DNA of 15,281 nucleotides, taken from an uncultured Bacilli bacterium (lineage in GTDB: Bacteria > Bacillota_I > Bacilli_A > RF39 > UBA660). A program made the translations under genes and the position numbers. Location: contig CAKPJN010000014.1 in assembly GCA_934162665.1 (NCBI GenBank), positions 1-15,281 of the forward strand, read 5' to 3'. This document shows positions 7,601-13,306 of this stretch, piece by piece; the stretch's first letter is position 1, and the number at the start of each line of letters is the position of its first letter. Below the pieces are notes generated by a model, which saw only the letters and a list, made by a program, of their open reading frames with translations, was not told where the DNA came from and searched no databases.

Positions 7601-7820
7601 AAATGATGGAAATACATCATTTAATCTTGTAATTTCAAACATTCCCAAAGCTTATTACAACAATAATATTACGGCACGAGCTTATGTTTGTATAGACGGA
7701 ATGTATTTTTATTCAAATACATTAAGCGGCTCATTTAGCGAAGTATCAAATCTTGTTATCAATGACAAGGAAATAGATAAAGACACTAAAAATGCAATCA
7801 ACAAATTATTGGAGGGTTAA
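4641..7820 (+). CDS. Secreted subtilisin-like (S8) serine protease with BspA-type LRR domain, 1
   Basis: A 1059-aa secreted protease. The start is ATG 4641, chosen because it has AAGGGTG at 4629-4635 and opens directly on a signal peptide (residues 1-27, cut likely after VIAA). An upstream in-frame extension lacks a signal and an SD. A propeptide (about 28-140, with RLIVSSG) is followed by the S8 domain: D167 in GIIDTG, H203 in GHGT, oxyanion N293 in AAGN, and S357 in SGTSFSAP, so it is catalytically complete. Residues about 421-495 resemble a CHB_HEX_C-type beta module. Residues about 500-885 are BspA-like leucine-rich repeats (recurrent AF-x-x-C-x-x-L) ending in a cap (APSGSYAETYAKEN). The C-terminal module (about 925-1059, AGLRFGF ... 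YFYSNTL) is shared with subtilase 2. No LPXTG or membrane anchor is seen. It is followed without a gap by micropeptide 1. Confidence 0.93.
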   Translation: MKKQLCLILSIILSISVFAPCQSVIAAQVNKHIIGYFSDSLNDIIDIYDSDEDYISDAESDQKIIKDRLIVSSGNVADDYGAVDKVIGLGYTILQYETDELAKNAKELINSDGFNAEYDSVLSCADVNSTQATSKTWGNDRIESVETLNAIKASDRKLSEVTVGIIDTGVDYTHKDLKNRIVDTNLNFSTSGKTNDSMDDQGHGTMVAGIVMQNTTENVKIKPYKVLNSDGKCATSQIIAAVNHILSENDAPDVINLSLGGEYDKLDPFEKTLRSLIESLIGKGCTVVVAAGNESSDAGNYSPSNINNVITVSASTSKNEKSYYSNFGSVVDIAAPGDNIYTTNLGGGYTNSHSGTSFSAPFVTAAAATVLMLDNTLTSKEVEDKIKDAAFPIVSNSGAEWCGAGILNYSAIYEEMLAPEPTFSQKSGAYNEVINLTANAESGYTIKYTTDNTIPTLTNGEVFDGTMTIDDSKSFVAVAINETGKSKYVPLNYSVIYKADESDFEITAAGAVSSYSGEKTSIIVPDTINGITPVSVANNAFANSDIKVIQLPKTVKTLGKNAFNKCTKLTSITAEGVTKIGTFCFYSDTSLTNVDMPNVSLVNTSAFESCKKLETVNFNETVEELYSSAFEATGFKYAYFPNVYNFQDTFANTPLISADLPLIYWASGAFSNCYALEHLYAPEIEKLANGAFNNCVKLTEFVKEGEYDLRNIQEVESGAFKGSYFKNIELSLPEKLEGSTFDSCHAEYIDIPNVKNFGSRTFYQCKELKHINMPNFVESYNADYQNIFTDCFSLEELYLPNAVNLPAIFPSSEEENSKTMSLKFVYAPKAVTSERGFILCCGNLEWVYLPSIEYIGGLPTEVDFKLYLSDKFEENELYPATQATIIAPSGSYAETYAKENDIKFITSDKRESDQKDAINVNAKGRSICTTVAGLRFGFDWSEIPEIENLASNIEYGFIYSQKGIKDLSIEAVNGTTVKKSLAPNRVENDGNTSFNLVISNIPKAYYNNNITARAYVCIDGMYFYSNTLSGSFSEVSNLVINDKEIDKDTKNAINKLLEG

Positions 7821-7822
7821 TG

Positions 7823-7948
7823 ATGAAAGAAATATACACTAAACCAAATACTGAAATTCAGGAGTTTTCATCTGCAAATGTTATCACAACAAGTTCAAAT
7901 GACATTGGAAAAGATGATAATATAGTAGACGGTTCTGATGGTTGGTAA
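7823..7948 (+). CDS. Micropeptide 1 (41 aa) coupled to subtilase 1
   Basis: A small gene with a strong ribosome site, GGAGGG (7811-7816), 6 nt before the ATG. An in-frame ATG at 7820 overlaps the protease stop codon, so translation is coupled. The 41-aa product starts MKEIYTKP, then TEIQEF and VITTSS, and ends in an acidic tail finishing GSDGW. Its paralogue at 10878, behind the second protease, keeps MKExYxKP, IxEF, VITTSS and a following Asp while the tail diverges. This pattern of conserved leader and variable tail, together with position, makes it a real gene. It has no signal peptide, cysteine or membrane segment. Precursor or signalling peptide, protease partner and regulator are all possible; I lean to a precursor-type peptide. 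No peptide-modifying enzyme is encoded nearby. Confidence 0.8.
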   Translation: MKEIYTKPNTEIQEFSSANVITTSSNDIGKDDNIVDGSDGW

Positions 7949-7949
7949 T

Positions 7950-8107
7950 ATGATAAACTTTTTTATTGATTGCACAAAAACAAATACAACAATTTATATA
8001 GTAATAATATTTTTTTCTGTTTATCTTCAATAGTTACAACACTTTTTTTATTGTTTATCAAAAAAATAAAAAAAATCAAATCTAAGATTAAAAATGATTG
8101 CTTGTGA
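7950..8107 (+). pseudogene. Small membrane peptide ORF, frame broken at a T run
   Basis: ATG 7950 starts 1 nt after micropeptide 1 and encodes a hydrophobic peptide (MINFFIDC ... IYIVIIFFS) that stops at 8031-8033. A -1 shift at the T7 run (8010-8016) extends it to TGA 8105-8107. This adds a continuous membrane helix (CLSSIVTTLFLLFI) and a Lys-rich tail, for about 52 aa. The restored product is a typical single-pass peptide with a basic cytoplasmic end. It overlaps the start of the next ORF by 14 nt. The cause could be a mutation, slippage-based variation or programmed frameshifting. The ribosome site is weak (GGTTGG). Real but broken, or noise in AT-rich DNA; moderate doubt. Confidence 0.4.
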
Positions 8108-8381
8108 AATATTGATGCTGAATTGTTTTTGCATGCTATTGATAAATTTGTTATTCACTTGGCAAATTGCAATACCTTTATCGTTAATCACATTGCTTTT
8201 AATAAACAAAGAAAAAAATGTCTGTTATGAATTAGAAACAGAAAAACAATTATCTGAAAAAATATTAAAAAATAGAAGTTCCATTACCAATCCAATTTAT
8301 ATAAATTTTTATTTTTTAGCACTAATTTCTATAACAATTTCAATAATTTGCCATGTTTCAATTAACTATTCAGGAGTTTGA
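8094..8381 (+). CDS. Small two-TM membrane protein of unknown function
   Basis: A 95-aa ORF between micropeptide 1 and subtilase 2. It has one long hydrophobic stretch at about 8-39 (which could be a hairpin of two short helices), a charged middle (NKEKNVCYELETEKQLSEKILKN) and a second membrane segment at about 69-90. There is no clear Shine-Dalgarno before ATG 8094; an internal ATG at residue 8 is no better. It probably relies on coupling to the preceding small ORF, which it overlaps. Its stop is at 8379-8381, just before the subtilase 2 start. I do not recognise the family. Its place between peptide and protease would suit an export, immunity or anchoring role, but that is position only. 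Confidence 0.5.
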   Translation: MIACEILMLNCFCMLLINLLFTWQIAIPLSLITLLLINKEKNVCYELETEKQLSEKILKNRSSITNPIYINFYFLALISITISIICHVSINYSGV

Positions 8382-8385
8382 TTTT

Positions 8386-10875
8386 ATGAAAAAAATAATA
8401 TCAATAGTACTTGTTCTTTTAATCATTGTACCAAGCAATATTGCGTTAGCTGCAGATAAGTATGTTTCGATCACCGATAAAGTTTTTCAAACAGAAACTT
8501 ATCAATTTGCTGATGAGTTAAAAGATATAAATTCAAAGGATTATGATGTTTCAAACAGACTCATAGTCAGCTCTGAGAAAGATATTGACACTTTAGATGC
8601 TGTTGATATTGCAACAGGAATTGAAGGACTATATGTCCTTCAATTTCCAAGTGCAGATTCCGCAAAAAAAGCATATAACTACTACACATCAAAATCATAT
8701 GTAAATTATGTTGAATACGACAGTAAATTAGAAAATTCTCTATGCAGCATCGAAACTGAGTCAAGCTATAATCTTACACCGAACTGTTACAGTACAGTAA
8801 CTCAGAATATTGATGATGCAATAAAACTAATGAAAAAAGAGAACATTTCAATTGCTACGCAAAACATCGGAGTTATTGATACAGGCATATCGGTAAACAA
8901 TATCACCAAAAACAGACTTGCCGGCGGTTATTCGTATCTTGATGATCACTCATCCGATGGTACACAAGACGAATACGGTCATGGCTCTTCCGTAGCAGGA
9001 GTAATAATAAATAACACACTTGACACTGTACGACTTTATTCATATCAAATTGAGGATACCGGTCAACCATCTACAATATCATATGCGGTATCTGCAATAT
9101 ATTTAGCAATATCGGATAATTGCAAAATCGCTAATTGCAGTTTTGTGTTGGGAGAGGCAAAAGAGTCAAAAGCTATGATTGAGGCAGCCGATTATGCAAA
9201 TTCACACGGCATGATAATCGTTTGTGCTGCCGGAAACGACTCTAAAAAATTATCAGGATACAAATACCCTGCTATGTTAGATGATTCAATAGCCGTCGGA
9301 GCCGTCACAAGCAATAAAAGAATCACTTCATTCAGTAATTTCGGAAATGCTGTTGATATTTACGCCGATGGCTACGCACTTAACAGCTATGACCAAAGCG
9401 GTTCAAGTAAATTCTTTACCGGAACTTCAGCGGCTTCACCTCTCGTTGCATCAATATGTTCTTTACTTCTTTATGCCAAGCCGGGCATTACTGTTAAAGA
9501 AGTTAAACAATTGCTTTTAGAAACAGGTTATTCAACTAATGATGAAAACATTTCCGAAAAGCACAGAATAATTGCAGATGCTTATGCTTGCGTAAAAAAA
9601 CTGCTCGGTTGTGAGCTTGAACAAGTCAATCTTGAATACAAAGTAAGTAAAAACGAATGCACCGGTTGTTCGAACATTTCATTTTCAAGCAATGACGAAA
9701 ATGTTGAAATCTATTATGAACTCGGACTGGGAAGTGATCCCGATATTTCTTATAAAAACTGTCCGGGTGCAAGCGAATATAAGTACAACTTGGGTGAAAC
9801 AATAAAACTCTCAAAATGGCAGAATGTTACAGTTGTTGCTTATGCTCCAAGCAAGGCAAAAACGGTTTTAACATTTTCTGCACCGATATATACGGAAGAA
9901 AGCGGTTACCGTTTAACAAAGGCAACCTCAACACAGCAATACAATATTGCTGACAGATGCCAAATATTAGACCAAAAAGTAATCGAAGTTCCCGATGAAA
10001 TAGATTCATATTCTGTGGAAGAAATCGGAAAATGGTGTTTTACCGGTAATAAAGTTGTAGAAAAAATCATACTGCCTAAAAGCGTAAAGAAAATTGACAA
10101 ATATGCTTTTGCTTACTGCCCTAATCTAAAAGAGGTCATTGCACCGGGTGTAGAAGATTGCGGCATATACGCTTTTGATAATTGCCAAAGCTTAGTGAAT
10201 GTCGAAATGCCAAACTTAACTTATGCAAACACAGGTGTTTTCAGAAATTGCACATCTCTCACAAATGCTAAATTAGGAATATTAGACGAAATTGATAATC
10301 ATGCATTTTTGGGTTGCAAAAACTTAAAACTTATCAAAACAAGTGATGCAGACATATCTTTTGCAATTAACACTTTTAAAGATTGTAATCGATTAACTGT
10401 TTTGGCACCTAACGGCAGTTCTATGGAAAGTTATGCTAAAGAAAACAATATAAGCTTACTCGGAGATGTTAAAAAGAACGGCGGTTCTATTAGGATAACC
10501 GATGCCGGAATGAGATTCGGTTTTCAGTATAACGGTCCGCAAAACAAAAATATTGAAGAATACGGATTTGTTTATACTTTAGGTGAAACTGACGATTTAA
10601 CTGTCCAAAACGGAACAAAGCTTATAGCTAAAAACAAAATCAACCATGGTGATTATACAACATATAATCTTGTATTCACCGAAGTGCCTAACACAAGCAA
10701 AGCATTTAATCAAACAATTTCAGCAAAGGGATATATAAAAATCGGTGGAGAATATTTTTATTCCGACACAGTAACTCACAGTTATATGACCATTGCTGAC
10801 GCTGTTTTAAAAGACAGTGATGTTGACGAAAGTACAAAAAATTCATTAAAGCATATTTTAGAAAAGGTGGTGTGA
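8386..10875 (+). CDS. Secreted subtilisin-like (S8) serine protease with BspA-type LRR domain, 2
   Basis: An 829-aa paralogue of the first protease. ATG 8386 is preferred over an upstream in-frame ATG because AGGAG (8372-8376) lies 9 nt before it and a signal peptide (1-22, cut near ALA) begins there. The propeptide (about 23-140, NRLIVSS) matches that of the first protease. S8 domain: D165 in GVIDTG, H199 in GHGS, N284 in AAGN, S348 in GTSAASP; the triad is complete. A beta-rich linker (about 410-505) replaces the CHB_HEX_C-like module. A shorter BspA-like LRR block (about 530-690) ends in the same cap (APNGSSMESYAKEN), then the shared C-terminal module (about 700-829). It is about 230 residues shorter than protease 1, mostly through fewer LRRs. 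Micropeptide 2 starts 2 nt after its stop. Confidence 0.93.
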   Translation: MKKIISIVLVLLIIVPSNIALAADKYVSITDKVFQTETYQFADELKDINSKDYDVSNRLIVSSEKDIDTLDAVDIATGIEGLYVLQFPSADSAKKAYNYYTSKSYVNYVEYDSKLENSLCSIETESSYNLTPNCYSTVTQNIDDAIKLMKKENISIATQNIGVIDTGISVNNITKNRLAGGYSYLDDHSSDGTQDEYGHGSSVAGVIINNTLDTVRLYSYQIEDTGQPSTISYAVSAIYLAISDNCKIANCSFVLGEAKESKAMIEAADYANSHGMIIVCAAGNDSKKLSGYKYPAMLDDSIAVGAVTSNKRITSFSNFGNAVDIYADGYALNSYDQSGSSKFFTGTSAASPLVASICSLLLYAKPGITVKEVKQLLLETGYSTNDENISEKHRIIADAYACVKKLLGCELEQVNLEYKVSKNECTGCSNISFSSNDENVEIYYELGLGSDPDISYKNCPGASEYKYNLGETIKLSKWQNVTVVAYAPSKAKTVLTFSAPIYTEESGYRLTKATSTQQYNIADRCQILDQKVIEVPDEIDSYSVEEIGKWCFTGNKVVEKIILPKSVKKIDKYAFAYCPNLKEVIAPGVEDCGIYAFDNCQSLVNVEMPNLTYANTGVFRNCTSLTNAKLGILDEIDNHAFLGCKNLKLIKTSDADISFAINTFKDCNRLTVLAPNGSSMESYAKENNISLLGDVKKNGGSIRITDAGMRFGFQYNGPQNKNIEEYGFVYTLGETDDLTVQNGTKLIAKNKINHGDYTTYNLVFTEVPNTSKAFNQTISAKGYIKIGGEYFYSDTVTHSYMTIADAVLKDSDVDESTKNSLKHILEKVV

Positions 10876-10877
10876 CA

Positions 10878-10988
10878 ATGAAAGAAAAATATATCAAACC
10901 CGATTGCGCCATTGAAGAATTTAATACAATAAGCGTAATCACAACGAGCAGTACCGATGATAACGATACACCGTTCCCATGGGGATAA
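10878..10988 (+). CDS. Micropeptide 2 (36 aa) coupled to subtilase 2
   Basis: A 36-aa gene starting 2 nt after the protease stop, with AGGTGG (10865-10870) as ribosome site inside the protease gene. The product begins MKEKYIKP, then AIEEF and VITTSS, and ends in a short tail with TDDNDTPFPWG. About half of the first 27 positions match micropeptide 1, including both KP and VITTSS. The tails are unrelated in sequence but both are acidic and carry Trp at or next to the C-terminus. It holds one Cys (position 10) that micropeptide 1 lacks. No signal sequence. Finding the pair twice behind paralogous proteases argues that protease and peptide work together. Function unknown. Confidence 0.8.
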   Translation: MKEKYIKPDCAIEEFNTISVITTSSTDDNDTPFPWG

Positions 10989-10991
10989 AAT

Positions 10992-11420
10992 ATGAAAAAA
11001 CAAATTTTGCTTATGATTTCTATTGTAGTTATAATTTGTTCGTTTGTTGCTTGCACAAATAACAGCAGTAGTAATAATTCTGCTGCTGTTACAAATAAAT
11101 ACGGTGGCATGTACACAAAAAATCAAGAGCCATCAACAAGTGATAATGGTAACACAACAAAAAATCATTCAAATATTACAGAAACTGTTACTCAAAAAGA
11201 ATCATCTACTAATATTCAAAACTATTCTTATAAAAGAGAATCGGATAATATAACTTCATTTGAATCAGAAATTTCTAAAAATAATAATAACTCAGAAACA
11301 TTAGAAACCACTTCAAAAAACAATGAAACAACTACTAAAAAAACTCAATGCACATCAAATACAAAATCCACTACCCAATCATTCACCGATGATAAAGGTT
11401 GGGTAAATAAATGGTATTAA
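10992..11420 (+). CDS. Ser/Thr/Asn-rich lipoprotein
   Basis: A 142-aa protein starting 3 nt after micropeptide 2, with GGGGA at 10981-10985 as ribosome site. The N-terminus MKKQILLMISIVVII is a lipoprotein signal with lipobox SFVAC, giving lipid-modified Cys21. The rest is a low-complexity chain rich in Ser, Thr, Asn and Lys with no recognisable domain, probably a disordered surface tether. It ends in a distinct motif, DDKGWVNKWY. The short acidic, Trp-containing end recalls the tails of the two micropeptides, though similarity over so few residues may be chance. It is the last intact gene of the cluster. A cell-surface stalk, decoy or anchor are possibilities; none is shown. Confidence 0.75.
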   Translation: MKKQILLMISIVVIICSFVACTNNSSSNNSAAVTNKYGGMYTKNQEPSTSDNGNTTKNHSNITETVTQKESSTNIQNYSYKRESDNITSFESEISKNNNNSETLETTSKNNETTTKKTQCTSNTKSTTQSFTDDKGWVNKWY

Positions 11421-11432
11421 AGAGGTTTAAAT

Positions 11433-11515
11433 ATGAAAAAAGAATCTTACTGATGGCTACCTTTACATTTTTGATTGATAAACAATATAAAAGGGCAAAC
11501 TTAAAATGAGGGTTT
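11433..11515 (+). pseudogene. Decayed start of a second lipoprotein-like gene
   Basis: AGAGGT (11421-11426) precedes ATG 11433, but the frame stops after six codons. Adding one A in the A run at 11436-11441 restores MKKRILLMATFTFLI, closely like the MKKQILLMIS signal of the lipoprotein just upstream. Even so the frame runs into repeat B and ends. It appears to be a tandem paralogue killed by a one-base loss and truncated at the repeat junction. Confidence 0.5.
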
Positions 11516-11677
11516 AAAGTTTTATTACTTTAAGCCCTCATTATTTTTTGAAATGTCTCTCAAATTTTTTACTCACTTCAATTCGTGTTACGATTTTAAT
11601 TTGAGCAATGTCTCTTAAAAGTCTCAGTCATAAATGCCCTAAATCGCAATAAAATGGCTTTGAAATTTTGAAATTTT
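11491..11677. repeat. Repeat copy B (partial)
   Basis: Matches the first about 190 bp of copy C (from 14133), including the hairpin and the TGAGAGA-rich segment, with more substitutions than A and C show between them. It stops near the end of the minus-strand AGS-C fragment and lacks the tRNA and terminator parts. It marks a junction between the protease cluster and defence-gene debris. Confidence 0.75.
11505..11549. terminator. Terminator hairpin in repeat B
   Basis: A 15-bp stem (11505-11519 with 11528-11542, one G-U pair) and an 8-nt loop, followed on the plus strand by TTTTTT (11544-11549). It would end the protease/lipoprotein transcript. The minus strand is less T-rich. Copy C has the same hairpin with a shorter stem. 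Confidence 0.7.
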
Positions 11678-11950
11678 TTAATAAGATTTAATTGGAGCAT
11701 CAATTCTATCTCTGGCAACACACACTTCATTCTTTACCAAAAAACATTCTACATAATGAGGACCTTTAAAATTTGTGCTTTCCTTTTTTGTTTTTGAATT
11801 TGTTTTCACAATATTTCCTCTTATCATATTTTTACGAATAGCCTCATCTCCAACATTTCTTACTTTCCAATAGATATCATATGGCTCCGTGCAATCCGTA
11901 TTTACTATTTTAACTGATTTCACAAAAACAAAAAATCTCTCCAAAACCGC
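11678..11950 (-). pseudogene. C-terminal AGS-C sensor fragment of a CBASS-type nucleotidyltransferase
   Basis: The open frame (about 90 codons) is closed upstream by TAA at 11953-11951 and has no ATG or ribosome site; TTG 11944 is the only near-start. Residues with PYDIYWKVRNVGDEA, then MIRGNI, then STNFKGPHYVECFLVKN and CVARDRI match the AGS-C domain, the C-terminal sensor domain found on SMODS/CD-NTase cyclases of CBASS anti-phage systems. The nucleotidyltransferase core (hG[GS] and the D-x-D motif) is missing, and no effector gene is adjacent. This is therefore a truncated remnant, unless a free AGS-C protein is made. Its end abuts repeat B. The family call is made from memory of the domain pattern and is fairly firm. 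Confidence 0.65.
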
Positions 11951-12029
11951 TTATAAAAAATATCAAACTTTTAATAAACCGCTGTTTTTAACATCAACAA
12001 AAAAGTTTATATTTTTTTACTTTTTTATC

Positions 12030-12058
12030 TTGACAAAATGCTTACAATATGATATTCT
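12030..12058 (+). promoter_or_regulatory. Promoter of the XRE/ImmA operon
   Basis: TTGACA (12030-12035), 17-bp spacer, TATTCT (12053-12058). The predicted start is near 12065, giving a short leader before the XRE gene at 12110 with GGAG at 12097-12100. Confidence 0.7.
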
Positions 12059-12109
12059 TAAATCAATCAATAGAGTGACTGCACTGAATATTGATAGGAG
12101 AGATGGCTT

Positions 12110-12466
12110 ATGTTAACAGATTTAGGAAAAGAACTAAGAAAAATAAGAATATCTAATGATGAGTATTTAAAAGACATGGCCTCAAAATTAGGAATTACTT
12201 CTGCATATTTATCAGCTATTGAAAACGGAAAAAGAGTACCTACCAAAAAATTTATGGATACTTTGTTTTCAATATATAACATTTCAATTAATGAACAAAA
12301 AAATTTAATTCAAGCTTTTCACTCTACTATTGATAATATAAGCATTAGCTTATCTAATCAATCTCCAGAACATAAAGATTTAGGTCTTATTTTTGCAAGA
12401 AAATTTGATGGATTATCTGATGACCAAATTAGAAAGCTTATTAAGATACTTAACAAGGAGGACTAA
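12110..12466 (+). CDS. XRE-family HTH transcriptional regulator
   Basis: A 118-aa DNA-binding protein. Residues about 4-60 form an HTH_XRE (Cro/CI) domain: LGKELRKIRIS, then LKDMASKLGITSAYLSAIENGKR with the recognition helix in SAYLSAIENGK. The C-terminal half is helical and probably dimerises or contacts the metallopeptidase. The ATG has GGAG 9 nt upstream and a good promoter lies in front. The stop is followed by the ImmA gene after a single base, so the two are co-translated. In ICEs, prophages and some defence loci such a repressor is cleaved by its ImmA partner to switch genes on. Likely targets here are its own promoter and the genes and RNA downstream; no operator is proven. Confidence 0.9.
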   Translation: MLTDLGKELRKIRISNDEYLKDMASKLGITSAYLSAIENGKRVPTKKFMDTLFSIYNISINEQKNLIQAFHSTIDNISISLSNQSPEHKDLGLIFARKFDGLSDDQIRKLIKILNKED

Positions 12467-12467
12467 T

Positions 12468-12980
12468 ATGCCAACCCAAATCGCACCCGCATTAAGTAGA
12501 GTAGCAATTGAACAACTTGCAACTGATATACGAACAAAATTCAATTGTTCAGGTTGTTATTTTGATATTGTTTCATTTGTAGAAATGGTTATTCCATCAA
12601 TAGATGATTCTTTTAATTACGATTATGTTGAAGCAAATGAACTGCCAAACAGAACTTACGCATACTACGATTCAAATGCAAATCAAATCAAAGTACTTAC
12701 TTCTGTTTATGAAGGGGCCTGTAACGATAATGGCAGAGATAGATTTACAATTGCTCACGAAGTTGGACATTACTTTTTACATAGAGAAGGCTGTCTGTTT
12801 GCAAGAGCAGAATTAGAGGTACCTGCCTATAGAAATCCTGAATGGCAAGCAAACACATTTGCTAGTGCGCTTTTAATTCCTAAAAATCAAACAAAATTTA
12901 TGTCTATAGAGCAAATATCTAATAAATGTAAAGTTTCTCATCAAGCTGCTGAAATTGCGTACAAACGCAATTGGCAATAA
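12468..12980 (+). CDS. ImmA/IrrE-family metallopeptidase
   Basis: A 170-aa zinc peptidase of the ImmA/IrrE (COG2856) group, near the usual length. The zinc motif is HEVGHYF (about residues 99-105) in RFTIAHEVGHYFLHRE, followed by the typical EWQANTFASALLIP, whose Glu is the third ligand, and a C-terminal VSHQAAEIAYKR helix region. ATG 12468 was chosen because AAGGAGG lies just upstream (12455-12461) and it follows the XRE stop by 1 nt; a longer frame overlaps XRE in another phase. It most likely cleaves the XRE partner under stress, relieving repression. Which signal activates it is unknown. The minus-strand small RNA at 12980-13050 ends right at its stop codon. Confidence 0.92.
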   Translation: MPTQIAPALSRVAIEQLATDIRTKFNCSGCYFDIVSFVEMVIPSIDDSFNYDYVEANELPNRTYAYYDSNANQIKVLTSVYEGACNDNGRDRFTIAHEVGHYFLHREGCLFARAELEVPAYRNPEWQANTFASALLIPKNQTKFMSIEQISNKCKVSHQAAEIAYKRNWQ

Positions 12981-13050
12981 AAAAAGCAGTAGCGGCAACT
13001 ACTGCTTAGGGTTAATACAACGGTTGAAACCCGACATACTAACCAGTACA
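12980..13050 (-). ncRNA. Second three-hairpin small RNA, without an Abi gene
   Basis: A minus-strand RNA of about 70 nt. Promoter at 13085-13057, then a small hairpin CTAA/TTAG near the 5' end, a second stem GGGTT/AACCC enclosing CAACCGTTG, and a terminal 9-bp stem (13007-12999 with 12992-12984) followed by a T run (12985-12979). Promoter layout, hairpin order and size parallel the Abi-associated RNA at 2004-2067, although primary sequence differs outside the promoter. Here no HEPN gene follows; transcription ends at the ImmA stop codon. It could be an orphan antitoxin RNA, a decoy or a regulator of the XRE/ImmA transcript. The same stem lacks a T run on the plus strand. Confidence 0.6.
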
Positions 13051-13056
13051 TTAGTT

Positions 13057-13085
13057 ATGTTACCACATTTTGACTGATTTGTCAA
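13057..13085 (-). promoter_or_regulatory. Promoter of the second small RNA, with palindrome at the -35
   Basis: On the minus strand: -35 TTGACA (13085-13080), 17-bp spacer ending TGG, -10 TAACAT (13062-13057). TTGAC-n6-GTCAA (13070-13085) is an inverted repeat covering the -35 box, a possible operator for the adjacent XRE regulator. Confidence 0.65.
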
Positions 13086-13130
13086 GATATGATTTGTGGC
13101 GCCGTTGGGAAAGGAATAGGTAAATATTGT

Positions 13131-13253
13131 ATGACCAATAAAGATGCTGGTCAGTTTGTTTACAGAACAAGTATTACCATCAAAGGCGTAACATATTATG
13201 CAAAAAACTATGGTAAGCGAGCATTTCGCATTCCCGTAAACAAATTGAAATAA
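13131..13253 (+). CDS. Small basic protein (40 aa), possibly a truncated gene
   Basis: ATG 13131 has AAAGGAATAGG at 13110-13120 upstream, with slightly long spacing. The same frame extends back to ATG 13089 (54 aa), but that start has no ribosome site and overlaps the minus-strand promoter. The product ends with TSITIKGVTYYAKNYGKRAF and RIPVNKLK: a short beta-rich, basic chain with no signal or membrane segment. A terminator follows within 10 nt, which supports a real transcript. I do not recognise the family with confidence. The lack of a clear promoter and the short length suggest either a small stand-alone protein or the C-terminal remainder of a longer one. Confidence 0.45.
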   Translation: MTNKDAGQFVYRTSITIKGVTYYAKNYGKRAFRIPVNKLK

Positions 13254-13258
13254 ATTAT

Positions 13259-13291
13259 ATAGCCAGCAGATTAACCTGCTGGCTATTTTTT
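13259..13291 (+). terminator. Terminator between the 40-aa ORF and the two-TM gene
   Basis: An 11-bp stem (AGCCAGCAG at 13261-13269 with CTGCTGGCT at 13276-13284, extended by AT pairs) followed by TTTTTT. It ends 3 nt before the SD of the next gene, leaving no room for a separate promoter. The two-TM operon therefore needs read-through, as with the hairpin before the LytTR gene. Confidence 0.8.
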
Positions 13292-13306
13292 CTAAAAGGA
13301 GCTATT

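Noticed and set aside
7823..7948. Micropeptides as classical RiPP precursors or AgrD pheromones
   Set aside because: No radical SAM, lanthipeptide synthetase, YcaO or AgrB gene is present in the window, and the conserved core lacks the AgrD cysteine. Kept only as a general 'peptide' hypothesis.
8353..8385. Upstream ATG for subtilase 2
   Set aside because: It would put 11 polar residues before the signal peptide and lies upstream of the AGGAG that serves ATG 8386.
11889..12116. Open frame of 75 codons on the plus strand
   Set aside because: It lies opposite the AGS-C fragment and across the XRE promoter, is AT-driven, and has no ribosome site.
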